From: Acetothermia bacterium UBA7521
Lineage (GTDB): Bacteria; Bipolaricaulota; Bipolaricaulia; Bipolaricaulales; Bipolaricaulaceae
DNA: 64,000 nucleotides
NCBI GenBank assembly: GCA_002479455.1
Contig: DLNB01000028.1
Span: 5,227 to 69,226, forward strand
Direction: 5' to 3'
Below, piece by piece: positions 31,712 through 39,196 of the stretch (its first letter is position 1; each line of letters begins with the position of its first letter). The translations under genes were made by a program, and so were the position numbers. Below the pieces are notes generated by a model, which made no database searches, had not been told where the DNA came from, and saw only the letters and a program-made list of their open reading frames with translations.

Positions 31712-32737
31712 GTGGGAACCCGGGAGTTCTCCATCGAAACGCAGGATCTCAGCCGCGTGTTTCGGGTCAAGCGCCGCGAGGCGCGCGGTCAGAAGCGAGA
31801 GATCGTCGCCCTCGACCGGGCAAGCCTCGCCGTCGAGCGCGGGGAGCTGTTCGGGGTCCTCGGCCCGAACGGCGCGGGGAAGACCACACTCATCAAGATC
31901 CTCGCCACCCTCCTCTCCCCCACCACGGGCACGGCGCGCGTCGCCGGGGTGGACGTGGTCGAGAACCCGTGGGAGGTGCGACGTCACATTGGGATGGTCT
32001 CGGGCGGCGAGTCCTCGGGGTACGGCCTCCTCACCGTGGAGGAGAACCTGTGGATGTTCTCCCAGTTCTACGGGATTTCGAGCGGGGAAGCGAAGAAGCG
32101 GATCAAGGAGCTCCTGGAGGTCGTGGGCCTCGCTGACCGAGCGAAGACGAAGATCTACCACCTCTCGACGGGGATGCGGCAGAAGATGAACTTCGCCCGC
32201 GGGTTCCTCACCGAGCCGGAGGTCCTGTTCCTCGATGAGCCGACGATCGGCCTCGACGTCCAGACCGCCCGCACGTTGCGCTCGTACATTCGAGAGTGGA
32301 TCGACCAGCACCCCGACCGGACGCTGCTCCTCACCACCCACTGCATGTACGAGGCCGACGATCTGTGCGACCGGGTGGCGATCATCGACCAGGGGAGAGT
32401 GCTGGCCTGTGACACGCCGGCCGCGCTCAAACGGAGCCTTCAAGGCGAAGCTGTGTTCCGCCTCAAGGTGGATGGGGATCGCGACCTGGGCCCACTCTTC
32501 GACGGGACAGGCGGGGTCGAGCGGTTCACCCACGCCGCGCGGGACGGGCACACTGAGATCGACCTCATCCTCGCCGATGAGAACGCCCTCGTACCCGTCC
32601 TAACCGCGATCCAGGGAACCGGGGCGCGACTCTTGTCTCTGGAGAAGCGGGAGCCAACCTTGGAGGACGTGTTCATCCGCCTCGTCGGGCGCAGCTTGAC
32701 CCAGGCCAATGGGGGCGGCGATGAACCTCCGCGCTGA
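31712..32737 (+). CDS. ABC-2 exporter ATPase
   Basis: About 341 residues. LGPNGAGKTTLIKILATLL (Walker A) near residue 62, signature LSTGMRQKMNFARG, Walker B VLFLDEPTIGLD, and the switch TTHCMYEADDLCD. A basic insertion (VFRVKRREARGQKREIVAL) lies near the N-terminus and a DUF4162-like tail at the C-terminus. I chose GTG at 31712 because AGGAGGG precedes it; GTG at 31676 is an alternative. Two permease genes follow, the first overlapping by 17 bp, so one ATPase serves a heterodimeric membrane part. Confidence 0.92.
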   Translation: MGTREFSIETQDLSRVFRVKRREARGQKREIVALDRASLAVERGELFGVLGPNGAGKTTLIKILATLLSPTTGTARVAGVDVVENPWEVRRHIGMVSGGESSGYGLLTVEENLWMFSQFYGISSGEAKKRIKELLEVVGLADRAKTKIYHLSTGMRQKMNFARGFLTEPEVLFLDEPTIGLDVQTARTLRSYIREWIDQHPDRTLLLTTHCMYEADDLCDRVAIIDQGRVLACDTPAALKRSLQGEAVFRLKVDGDRDLGPLFDGTGGVERFTHAARDGHTEIDLILADENALVPVLTAIQGTGARLLSLEKREPTLEDVFIRLVGRSLTQANGGGDEPPR

Positions 32738-33548
32738 GACGGGGACGTTCCTGCGCACGGTGTGGGGCCGCGCCTACCCACGCGTGATTGGGATGCAGCG
32801 GGAGAAGAGTTGGATGCTGTTCGACGTGTTCCTGCCCCTCCTCCAGGTGGCGGCGTACGTGTACATCTACCGGGCGATCGGCGCGCCGCCCGAGTTCACG
32901 GGGTTCGTCGTCCTCGGGGGGGCGATGACCGCCTACTGGATGAACATCCTGTGGAACATGGCCAGCCAGTTGTACTGGGAGAAGGACATGGGGAACCTCG
33001 AGCTGTTCATCATCGCACCCACGTCGCGGATGGCAATCCTGCTCGGGATGGCGGTGGGGGGGATCTTCGCCACCACGATCCGGGCGATGGGAGTCCTGGT
33101 AGCGGGGATCCTCGTCTTCCGCGTGCCGATGGCCCCGACCAGCGTGCCCGCCCTGATCGGCGTCTTCCTCCTCACCTTGGTTGCGTTGTACGGGCTGGGG
33201 ATGTTGATGGCGTCGCTGTTTCTTCTCTGGGGACGGCAGGCGTGGCACATTGCGAACCTGTTTCAGGAGCCGGTGTTCCTCGTATCGGGGTTCTACTTCC
33301 CGGTGCGGGCGCTGGGGTTCCTCGTGGCGCTGGGCGCCTCGATTGTCCCGATCACGCTCGGGCTGGATGCGATGCGGCAGCTTCTGTACCCCCAGATGAT
33401 GGAGGGGTTCCGGTTCCTCTCGGTGGGGGTGGAGCTCGGGATGCTGGCCGTGTTGGGGGCGGTGTTCTTGTTCCTCGCCCACCGGGCGCTGCGGTTCTTC
33501 GAGGCGCTGGCCCGGCGGGAAGGGCGCCTCACCCTGAGGGGGCAGTGA
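32721..33548 (+). CDS. ABC-2 exporter permease, first subunit
   Basis: About 275 residues with six predicted membrane helices and no large extracytoplasmic domain. ABC-2 hallmarks include the N-terminal amphipathic segment (GRAYPRVIGMQREKSWMLFD), QLYWEKDMGNLELFIIAPTS in the cytoplasmic loop, and the helix before FQEPVFLVSGFYFPV. ATG at 32721 follows GGGGGCGG; ATG at 32709 is an alternative. It overlaps the ATPase gene. The second permease is 117 nt further on, separated by repeats. Confidence 0.88.
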   Translation: MNLRAETGTFLRTVWGRAYPRVIGMQREKSWMLFDVFLPLLQVAAYVYIYRAIGAPPEFTGFVVLGGAMTAYWMNILWNMASQLYWEKDMGNLELFIIAPTSRMAILLGMAVGGIFATTIRAMGVLVAGILVFRVPMAPTSVPALIGVFLLTLVALYGLGMLMASLFLLWGRQAWHIANLFQEPVFLVSGFYFPVRALGFLVALGASIVPITLGLDAMRQLLYPQMMEGFRFLSVGVELGMLAVLGAVFLFLAHRALRFFEALARREGRLTLRGQ

Positions 33549-33665
33549 TGACGACCTTGGTTTCCCGGTCACCTAGATCGGCGTCGGGGATGAACCCCGA
33601 CGCTACGACCGCTTCTCTCTGCGAACTCCGCTGCTCTGCGGTGACAACGCTTCGCGGGGGTGGAC
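33549..33665. repeat. Repeat pair inserted between two permease genes
   Basis: This gap contains a GACGCTAC-family palindrome (33581-33606, GGCGTCGGGGATGAACCCC then GACGCTAC) followed by one periodic arm of the GCGCAGAG type (TCTCTGCGAACTCCGCTGCT then CTGCGGTGAC, about 33612-33643). The permease genes on each side belong to one exporter, so the repeats interrupt an operon. Confidence 0.75.
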
Positions 33666-34526
33666 ATGACGGCACGGGTGAGGGGCGGGGAGTCGTGGCG
33701 GAGCCTGCGCGTGGCGGCGTGGCTGGGCTGGCAGATCGAATCGAACTGGACCGATCCGTTCCTGTTCGCGGTCTACTCTGTGGTGAAGCCGGTGGCGGGG
33801 GCGCTCATCCTCGTGTTCATGTACCTCGTCGTCGCCCGCGGAGGGCTGGAGAACCACCTCTTCCCGTACATCTTCGTGGGGAACGCGTTCTACATCTACG
33901 TCGGGGCGGTGTTGATGGGCATCAGCTGGGTGGTCATCGACGACCGCGAGCACTACGGGATGCTCAAGTACATGTACGCGGCTCCGTTGAACATCTACAC
34001 CTACCTCCTCGGCCGCGGGGCGGCCCAGACCGCAATCGCCACCGTCGCCACGACGATCACCCTCCTGTTCGGCGTCGGGGTTCTTGGGATCCAGATCCCG
34101 CCAGGACAGGTGGACTGGGGGCTGCTCGCCGGGGCCCTCGTCCTCGGGTTGGCGGCGCTGGCGTTCATGGGCCTTCTCCTCGGCGGGGCGACGCTCCTCA
34201 CCGCCCGGCATAACTACTTCATCGGCCAGGGTGTGGCAGGCGCGCTGTACCTCCTCTCCGGCGTGGTGTTTCCCCTCGATGTCCTCCCGGCCCCGCTCCA
34301 GGCGGTGGGGAAGGGGCTTCCGGTCACCTACTGGTTGGAGGCCCTGCGGCGATCGGTCCTTGGCGACGGAGGGAACGAGGCATTGCGCTCCCTCTCCACG
34401 GGGACCGTGGTCCTGATCCTCGCCCTGTCCACGGTGGTGCTCGCCGTGGCGTCGGTCCTGTTCTTCCGCTGGGCGGAGCGGATCGCCCATCGCCGCGGGC
34501 TCCTGGATATGCAGACCATGCACTGA
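33666..34526 (+). CDS. ABC-2 exporter permease, second subunit
   Basis: About 286 residues with six predicted membrane helices. WLGWQIESNWTDPFLFAVYS opens the protein; ISWVVIDDREHYGMLKYMYA is the ABC-2 cytoplasmic loop and LSGVVFPLDVLPAPLQAV the conserved helix end. It pairs with the permease upstream and the ATPase at 31.7 kb. ATG at 33666 follows GGGGGTGG. The last codons (LLDMQTMH) and the DNA around the stop recur in degenerate form at 35061-35087. Confidence 0.87.
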   Translation: MTARVRGGESWRSLRVAAWLGWQIESNWTDPFLFAVYSVVKPVAGALILVFMYLVVARGGLENHLFPYIFVGNAFYIYVGAVLMGISWVVIDDREHYGMLKYMYAAPLNIYTYLLGRGAAQTAIATVATTITLLFGVGVLGIQIPPGQVDWGLLAGALVLGLAALAFMGLLLGGATLLTARHNYFIGQGVAGALYLLSGVVFPLDVLPAPLQAVGKGLPVTYWLEALRRSVLGDGGNEALRSLSTGTVVLILALSTVVLAVASVLFFRWAERIAHRRGLLDMQTMH

Positions 34527-34568
34527 GCGGCGAGTTCGGGGCCTGTGCGACGGCGCCAGGCCCGTCGC

Positions 34569-34574
34569 TATAAT
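34569..34574 (+). promoter_or_regulatory. Putative -10 box of hicBA
   Basis: A perfect TATAAT at 34569-34574, 19 nt before the hicB GTG start. The -35 is poor (TGCGAC at 34546-34551, spacer 17 bp). HicB proteins usually repress their own promoter, so an operator is expected in 34527-34592, but I see no convincing inverted repeat. Confidence 0.5.
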
Positions 34575-34592
34575 CGGATCGAGGTGGAGACC

Positions 34593-34814
34593 GTGAACTA
34601 CACTGTAGTGATCGAGAAGGGGCGCGAATCGGGGTACGTGGCCTCCGTGCCCGTGCTGCGTGGATGCGTCTCGCAGGGAGAGACCCGGGACGAGGCCCTC
34701 CGCAACGTTCGAGAGGCGATCGAGGCCTACGTCGACGCCCTTCTCGAGGACGACCTCCCGCTGCCCACGGAGGAGGGGAAGGAGTTCGTAGAGCTTCAGG
34801 TCCGGAGGCGATGA
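34593..34814 (+). CDS. hicB: HicB-family antitoxin
   Basis: A 73-residue protein: YTVVIEKGRESGYVASVPVL, RGCVSQGETRDEALRNVREA and IEAYVDALLEDDLPLP are the partial RNase H-like fold of HicB. There is no C-terminal DNA-binding domain, so this is the short HicB form. GTG start at 34593 with GAGGTGGAG upstream. The stop overlaps the hicA ATG (ATGA). It neutralises HicA and probably regulates the operon, although without a DNA-binding tail its operator binding is uncertain. Confidence 0.9.
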   Translation: MNYTVVIEKGRESGYVASVPVLRGCVSQGETRDEALRNVREAIEAYVDALLEDDLPLPTEEGKEFVELQVRRR

Positions 34815-35035
34815 CCAAGCTCGCCCGCGGGTTGTCGGGTCAGAAGGTGAGACGTGCTCTTGAGAGAGCGGGCTTCTACCTCAAGCGGCAGCGGGGCAGC
34901 CACATGGTCCTGCGCCGGGATGTCCCCTTCGCTCAGGTGGTCGTCCCCGACCACGGCACGCTCGACACGGGCACGCTGTCGCACATTCTGGATGCCGCTG
35001 ACCTCACCGTCGACGAGTTCCTCCGCCTCCTGTGA
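34811..35035 (+). CDS. hicA: HicA-family mRNA interferase toxin
   Basis: A 74-residue protein with the HicA dsRBD-like fold: LSGQKVRRALERAGFYLKRQ, RGSHMVLRR containing the catalytic His in GSH, VPDHGTLDTGTLSHILDAA and the final helix. HicA cleaves mRNA when free. The order here is hicB then hicA, opposite to E. coli but common elsewhere. ATG at 34811 follows GGAGGCG. Confidence 0.93.
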   Translation: MTKLARGLSGQKVRRALERAGFYLKRQRGSHMVLRRDVPFAQVVVPDHGTLDTGTLSHILDAADLTVDEFLRLL

Positions 35036-35101
35036 GGTCTGGTTTCTCCACCGCGTGGGGTCCTCGACATGCAGACCATGCACTGAGGAGGCGGAGGCCA
35101 G

Positions 35102-35130
35102 TTGGCCAGAGGTGCCGTCAGGACTATAGT
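35102..35130 (+). promoter_or_regulatory. Promoter upstream of the mntA remnant
   Basis: TTGGCC at 35102-35107 and TATAGT at 35125-35130 with a 17-bp spacer. The segment from 35061 to about 35139 resembles the segment from 34501 to about 34582 upstream of hicB, so the two promoters may derive from a duplication. Confidence 0.5.
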
Positions 35131-35139
35131 AGGTTCGAG

Positions 35140-35373
35140 ATGGTGGATCAGGAGAAGCTCTCGGAGGTGTTCGGGGACTACCCGGAGATCCGGGCTGTCT
35201 ACCTGTTCGGCTCGGCTGCCGAGGGGGGGGGCCAAGATGGTGGGGGTTCGGAACATCCTGGTCCGCAACTACCTCGACATCGACCGGAGCATCGTCCACA
35301 AGGTCCTTCAGACATGCAGGAACGACCTCCGGGCGCCGGGGGATGTCCTCGTCAAGCTGCTGCGAGTGCTGCG
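35140..35373 (+). pseudogene. Remnant of an MntA/HepT toxin-antitoxin pair
   Basis: From ATG 35140 one frame gives KLSEVFGDYPEIRAVYLFGS, the N-terminus of a MntA-type minimal nucleotidyltransferase up to the GS motif. At 35237 another frame gives MVGVRNILVRNYLDIDRSIV, the conserved RN-x4-x-Y region of HepT (DUF86), and continues for about 45 residues. The intervening catalytic Asp region of MntA and the first half of HepT are missing, so a deletion has fused the two. The HepT end then runs into the DinB-like gene. Confidence 0.75.
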
Positions 35374-35379
35374 GTCGGG

Positions 35380-36237
35380 TTGGAGATCGGCGAAGCCGGA
35401 TGGACCTACGCGTGGGTTCTCGATCTCCCAGGGTGCTTCTCGCGCGGAGCGTCGCCGGAGGAGGCGTTGCGGGTCCTACCCAGCCGCGTCGAGCGTTACC
35501 TGGATTGGCTCTCCGGGTTCGAACGGCCTGGCACCGCTGAGGCGCAGAGCACGCAGAGATGCGATGCTGCTGGGTCGGACCAAGCTTCCAGTCCCAACAG
35601 GCCTTTCTCCCCTCGCCTCTCTGCGACCTCCGCGTCTCTGCGGTGGGACGGGAACGCGTTTGACCTGGCCGAGGAGGTTCGCGATCCACGCTGCCCGGTG
35701 AAGCGGGGGGACACCCGCGCCCTGTTCGCCTGGGACCGTGACGCTCCCAGCCCAGAGGAGTTCGAGCGCGACCTGCGCTGGATGGGCCATCACCGGCAGA
35801 CGCTCCTCATGCTTGTCGAAGGCCTTCCTTCGGACGTTCTCGATCGGGGTGATCCAGAGGAGAAAGGCAAGGGGATCCACGATGCCCACGCCCCGAGCAT
35901 TCGCCGCATCCTGCGGCACATCGCCGGGGCGGAGTACTGGTACCTCACGCGGATCCCCACCCAGGACCAGCTCCCCACGGAGGAGCCTCGCGACGTGTTC
36001 GCCGCCCTCTCCGCGGTCCGCGCCGCGGTCGATCCTGTCCTGCGCGAGCTGTTCGCCACAGCACCGGCGAAGGTGGTGGAGGTGTCCGAGACGACCTGGT
36101 CGGGGACGTTCACCGAGGGGTGGACGCTGCGGAAGATCCTCCGGCGGGCGTTGTGGCACGAGGCGTTCCACATCGAGGAGATCCGCCGCCATCTGGAGGG
36201 GCGGTCTGGCGATCGCGCTGCGGTCGGCACGGCCTGA
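35380..36237 (+). CDS. HicB-like plus DinB-like protein carrying an internal repeat
   Basis: About 285 residues in one open frame. Residues 1-50 (LEIGEAGWTYAWVLDLPGCF ... ALRVLPSRVERYLDWL) form a HicB-like domain; from about residue 90 a DinB/maleylpyruvate isomerase-like four-helix domain follows (EEFERDLRWMGHHRQTLLML; RRILRHIAGAEYWYLTRI; ALWHEAFHIEEIRRHL, with His residues that may bind metal). Between them, bases 35533-35644 are a periodic-arm hairpin repeat translated as about 38 low-complexity residues. The native start is unclear: the first possible codon is TTG at 35380, because the mntA/hepT scar abuts the gene. It may be functional or damaged. Confidence 0.6.
   Translation: MEIGEAGWTYAWVLDLPGCFSRGASPEEALRVLPSRVERYLDWLSGFERPGTAEAQSTQRCDAAGSDQASSPNRPFSPRLSATSASLRWDGNAFDLAEEVRDPRCPVKRGDTRALFAWDRDAPSPEEFERDLRWMGHHRQTLLMLVEGLPSDVLDRGDPEEKGKGIHDAHAPSIRRILRHIAGAEYWYLTRIPTQDQLPTEEPRDVFAALSAVRAAVDPVLRELFATAPAKVVEVSETTWSGTFTEGWTLRKILRRALWHEAFHIEEIRRHLEGRSGDRAAVGTA
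35533..35644. repeat. Periodic-arm hairpin (GCGCAGAG type) inside a reading frame
   Basis: The left arm (35533-35559) is ACCGCTGAGGCGCAGAGCAC then GCAGAGA; the right arm (35617-35644) is CTCTCTGCGACCTCCGCGTC then TCTGCGGT. The two are reverse-complementary with few mismatches. It separates the HicB-like and DinB-like domains without breaking the frame. Single arms of the same type occur at 28950, 33612 and 45195. Confidence 0.8.
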
Positions 36238-37057
36238 GGACCGGGAGGCGATCCTCGCCATCTCCGCCCAGATCTGGGAGGGCGAGGACTACATTCCGCT
36301 CGTGCTCGACGACTGGCTCGCCGAGGGAGGCCTGGCTGTGGCCGAGCTCGACGGCCAGCTGGCCGGGCTCGGGAAGCTCACGGTGTTCGCCCCCGGCGAG
36401 GTGTGGCTGGAGGGACTGCGGGTGGATCCCGCTCACCGGGGTAAGGGCGTGGCGAAAGCGCTTGCCCAGCACCAGTTCGAGTCCGCGCTGGCCCTGAAGC
36501 CCCGCTCGATCCGGTTCGCCACGGCCGAGGTGAACGCTGAGAGCCTGCACATCGCCGCGAAGCAGGGGTTCCAGGAGATCGCCCGGTTCACCTACGTCGA
36601 AGGCCCGGTGCGGGACGAACCCGCGCCCCCCGGGGTCTCCCCCGTTCGCGATGTCGAGTCGACCTGGGCGGTTGTCCGCGCCTCGTCCGCGTACCGCGAC
36701 GCGCGCGGCTTCCTCGCGCTCGGGTGGAGGTTCCCCGAGCTCACCCGGGAGCGGCTGGCGGAGCGGGTCTCCCGCGGAGAGGTGTTCGCCTGGGGGGATC
36801 CCCCGCGTGGGCTCCTCATCCTGGCTCCGGATCCCTATGCTCCGGAGGCGTTTGCCGCGGTCGCGTTCCTCGACGGAGACGATGAGGCGTGGGACGCCCT
36901 CCTCCGGTTCTCCCACGTCCGCGCCCGTGAACGTGGACAGGAGTACCTGGCGGCGATGGTCTCTCGCGAGGAACGGGTCAAGGCGTTCGCCCGGAACGGG
37001 CTCGCCCCTCTTCCCTACTTCCGGCACGTGCTCGTCCTCGCGTATCCCCTTTCGTGA
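36206..37057 (+). CDS. GNAT-family acetyltransferase (probable CTG start)
   Basis: About 283 residues. The N-terminal GNAT domain has ALRSARPEDREAILAI, a central beta-hairpin and the acetyl-CoA loop VDPAHRGKGVAKALAQHQ (R/Q-x2-G-x-G/A) near residue 75; the C-terminal 130 residues are a second, degenerate GNAT-like half. No ATG, GTG or TTG lies at the domain start, but CTG at 36206 is preceded by GGAGGGG at 5-nt distance, so I take it as the start. It overlaps the DinB-like gene by 32 bp and the next gene by 4 bp (GTGA). Substrate unknown. Confidence 0.8.
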   Translation: MAIALRSARPEDREAILAISAQIWEGEDYIPLVLDDWLAEGGLAVAELDGQLAGLGKLTVFAPGEVWLEGLRVDPAHRGKGVAKALAQHQFESALALKPRSIRFATAEVNAESLHIAAKQGFQEIARFTYVEGPVRDEPAPPGVSPVRDVESTWAVVRASSAYRDARGFLALGWRFPELTRERLAERVSRGEVFAWGDPPRGLLILAPDPYAPEAFAAVAFLDGDDEAWDALLRFSHVRARERGQEYLAAMVSREERVKAFARNGLAPLPYFRHVLVLAYPLS

Positions 37058-38130
37058 GCCTCGTCCTCGCAGCTGTCCTGTTCTGGTCTACCCTGGGGTT
37101 GATGGGGAAGACCCTCTACAGCCTGGGGGCAGAGCCTCTGTTCGTCGTCACGTTCCGGGTCTTGTTCGCACTGGTGATTCTCGGAGTCGGCCTGGGATTC
37201 GTCCAGCCCCGGCTCCTCCGTGCGCCGAGGGAGAGGATCCCTGGCTTGGCCCTCTACGGCGTGGTCGCCGTCGGGGCGAACTTCGCGCTGTTATTCCTCT
37301 CCCTGCAGTACACAACCGTCGCCACGGCGATCGTCGTCGCCTACAGCCACCCTGCCCTGGTGGCCCTCCTTGCCTGGCCCATCTTGAGGGAGCCGTTCAC
37401 CGCGCGGAAGCTCCTTGCCTTGGCCCTCACTGCGGGAGGGGTGTTCCTCGTAGCGGGAGGCCACGAACCCGGAGCCCTTCAGGGCAACCTCCTCGGCCTG
37501 GGCTATGCCCTCGGGAACGCCTTATGCCTCGCCGCCTACAACCTGATGGGGAAGCGGCTCTTGGTCCGAGTCGATCCGTGGACGGTGGTGTTCTACGGGT
37601 TCTTGTTCGGCGGGGTATTCCTGACAGCACTGTGGGGAGGCCAGGGCGCGGTCCTCCCCGTCCTGCCCATTCAGGGCTGGCTCCTCATCGTGGCCCTCGC
37701 CGTGTTCCCCTCGATCCTCGCCTACGGGCTGTACCTCATGGCCCTCCGGAGGTTGGAGGCGAGTCGGGCTGCGATCGTGGCGACCCTGGAGCCCATCCTG
37801 GCCGCAGCCTGGGCGTGGCTCGCCCTCGGGGAAGGGTTGTCCGTTGATCAGATCATGGGAGGCGTGCTTGTGATCGCCGGGATTTTCGTGCTGCGGGCTA
37901 GATTCGATCGAAGAGGTGTTAGACAGAACAGGCTAGATCTACATATCTTCACAAGGACGTATCATGTTCGAGTTGATAACCATAGCTCTGCGGGCATAGA
38001 ATCAAACGGAGGTGATCGGAATGTCGAGCCGGAACATCGGCAGGATCGTAGGGGGGGCGCTGATCGCAGGGGCTCTACTGGTAGGCCTGCTGGGATGCGC
38101 CCGACTGCAGGAGCTTCTCATCGGCCCTAG
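37054..38130 (+). CDS. EamA/DMT-family transporter with abnormal C-terminal extension
   Basis: A frame of 358 residues. Residues 1-288 are a ten-helix EamA transporter with two repeats (LAAVLFWSTLGLMGKTLYSL and LLGLGYALGNALCLAAYNLM; conserved LEPILAAAWAWLALGE near the end). The transporter proper ends at VIAGIFVLRARF. About 70 non-hydrophobic residues follow and overlap the next gene by 110 bp in another frame; GCTAGATTC at the junction holds a TAG in the +1 frame, so an indel may have removed the natural stop near 37905. The start is GTG at 37054, overlapping the acetyltransferase stop. Confidence 0.82.
   Translation: MSLVLAAVLFWSTLGLMGKTLYSLGAEPLFVVTFRVLFALVILGVGLGFVQPRLLRAPRERIPGLALYGVVAVGANFALLFLSLQYTTVATAIVVAYSHPALVALLAWPILREPFTARKLLALALTAGGVFLVAGGHEPGALQGNLLGLGYALGNALCLAAYNLMGKRLLVRVDPWTVVFYGFLFGGVFLTALWGGQGAVLPVLPIQGWLLIVALAVFPSILAYGLYLMALRRLEASRAAIVATLEPILAAAWAWLALGEGLSVDQIMGGVLVIAGIFVLRARFDRRGVRQNRLDLHIFTRTYHVRVDNHSSAGIESNGGDRNVEPEHRQDRRGGADRRGSTGRPAGMRPTAGASHRP
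37973..38002 (+). promoter_or_regulatory. Promoter of the small lipoprotein gene
   Basis: TTGATA at 37973-37978 and TAGAAT at 37997-38002 with an 18-bp spacer, in an AT-rich island. A near-perfect ribosome site (GGAGGTGATC at 38009-38018) precedes ATG at 38021. Both signals are the strongest of this kind in the area, so the gene is probably well expressed. Confidence 0.65.
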
Positions 38131-38449
38131 GGAACGGGGTCCGGTGGTGACCCTCGAGGCGGTCCCAATCTCGGTGTTAGCGGGAGAGCCGGTCACGTTC
38201 TACGTCTCCGCGCATGCGCGGGAGGACCGGAAGATCGAGGCCTACTTCCTCATCTTCGGCGATGGAGGGGAGTTCAAGTCGGAACGAATGGCCGTCCTGT
38301 CCATCGACCGCCGGGAGATCGTGCACGTCTATACGCTTCCCGACGGGGTGGACGTGATGACCTTCGAGGCCAAACTCCTCGTCTACGATGACGCCCGCAA
38401 CGGGAGCCACGATTTGGTGTGGATCACGGTGGGGCGAGAGCAACCGTAG
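38021..38449 (+). CDS. Small lipoprotein with beta-sandwich (PKD-like) domain
   Basis: A 142-residue protein. The signal peptide ends at the lipobox LLGC (Cys about 26), so the mature protein is membrane-anchored and extracytoplasmic. The remainder (VTLEAVPISVLAGEPVTFYV ... IFGDGGEFKSE ... VHVYTLPDGV) has the PKD-type pattern of strands with a D-G turn. ATG at 38021, 3 nt after GGAGGTGATC. The upstream transporter frame overlaps its first third. Function unknown; possibly an assembly or adhesion subunit. Confidence 0.8.
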   Translation: MSSRNIGRIVGGALIAGALLVGLLGCARLQELLIGPRERGPVVTLEAVPISVLAGEPVTFYVSAHAREDRKIEAYFLIFGDGGEFKSERMAVLSIDRREIVHVYTLPDGVDVMTFEAKLLVYDDARNGSHDLVWITVGREQP

Positions 38450-38500
38450 CTGAGGCCCTGCGTGTCTACCGCCAGGTGTCGGGCGAGCCCGCCCGGACCG

Positions 38501-39166
38501 CTACCGCCTGCCGGAAGCTGGCTGGGAGGGGGCGCTGCAGCCGGTCGCATGGCAGGCGCGCACACGGTACCAGTAGGCTAGCCCGACTGTGGCCGTGGTG
38601 TCCTCGATGCTCGTTGTCTCCACCTGTCCCACCGGAGTGGCAAACGTCCCGTCCGGGAACCGATCGCGGAACACCTGGTACGAGGTGGCCCCCGGAACGG
38701 GATCCCACGAGATGACGATCTTGTCCGGATAAGCGCGGTCGGTTGCTCGGACGTTGGCGGGAGCGGGGGGGTAGCCGGCGTAGCCCGCCGCGGCTGTTGA
38801 CTTGGCGCTGCAGCCGACCGAGTTGCACGCCTCGACCTTGTACCAGTACAGCCGGCCCTGGTTCTCCGTGCCCACCCGGTCGGCGTACACGAGAGAGGAC
38901 TCGCTGCCGAGGAGTTGGTAGTCGCCCTCTCGGGTGTCGGCGCGGAACACGCGGTAGCTGGTCGCTCGCTCCACTGCAAGCCACGTGACTCGGACCAGGT
39001 CCTCGAACTGGCCCGTTGACGCCGTGACCCCCGTGGGGGCCCGGCCGGGAGGAAGGGTCGGGCCGATCGGATTGAGGAGATCACACCCAGCAAGCACGAT
39101 GCCCGCGATCAGAAGTGCGAGCACACCTACCACGTTCCAGACGAGCTTCCACGCTTTGTCGCTCAT
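38501..39166 (-). CDS. Lipoprotein with two fibronectin type III domains
   Basis: A 221-residue protein. A membrane segment (VVGVLALLIAGIVLAGC) ends in a lipobox Cys near residue 28, so it is probably lipidated and faces outward. Two FN3 repeats follow: the first has VRVTWLAVERATSYRVFRAD, the second IVISWDPVPGATSYQVFRDR; each ends with YWYKVEACN or YWYRVRACH and a Cys pair. It is convergent with the small lipoprotein gene. FN3 domains mediate protein or polysaccharide binding. The ATG at 39166 has GGGGAG upstream. Confidence 0.87.
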   Translation of the reverse strand: MSDKAWKLVWNVVGVLALLIAGIVLAGCDLLNPIGPTLPPGRAPTGVTASTGQFEDLVRVTWLAVERATSYRVFRADTREGDYQLLGSESSLVYADRVGTENQGRLYWYKVEACNSVGCSAKSTAAAGYAGYPPAPANVRATDRAYPDKIVISWDPVPGATSYQVFRDRFPDGTFATPVGQVETTSIEDTTATVGLAYWYRVRACHATGCSAPSQPASGRR

Positions 39167-39196
39167 CGACGCTCCCCTCCTTTGCCTGAGTTGATC

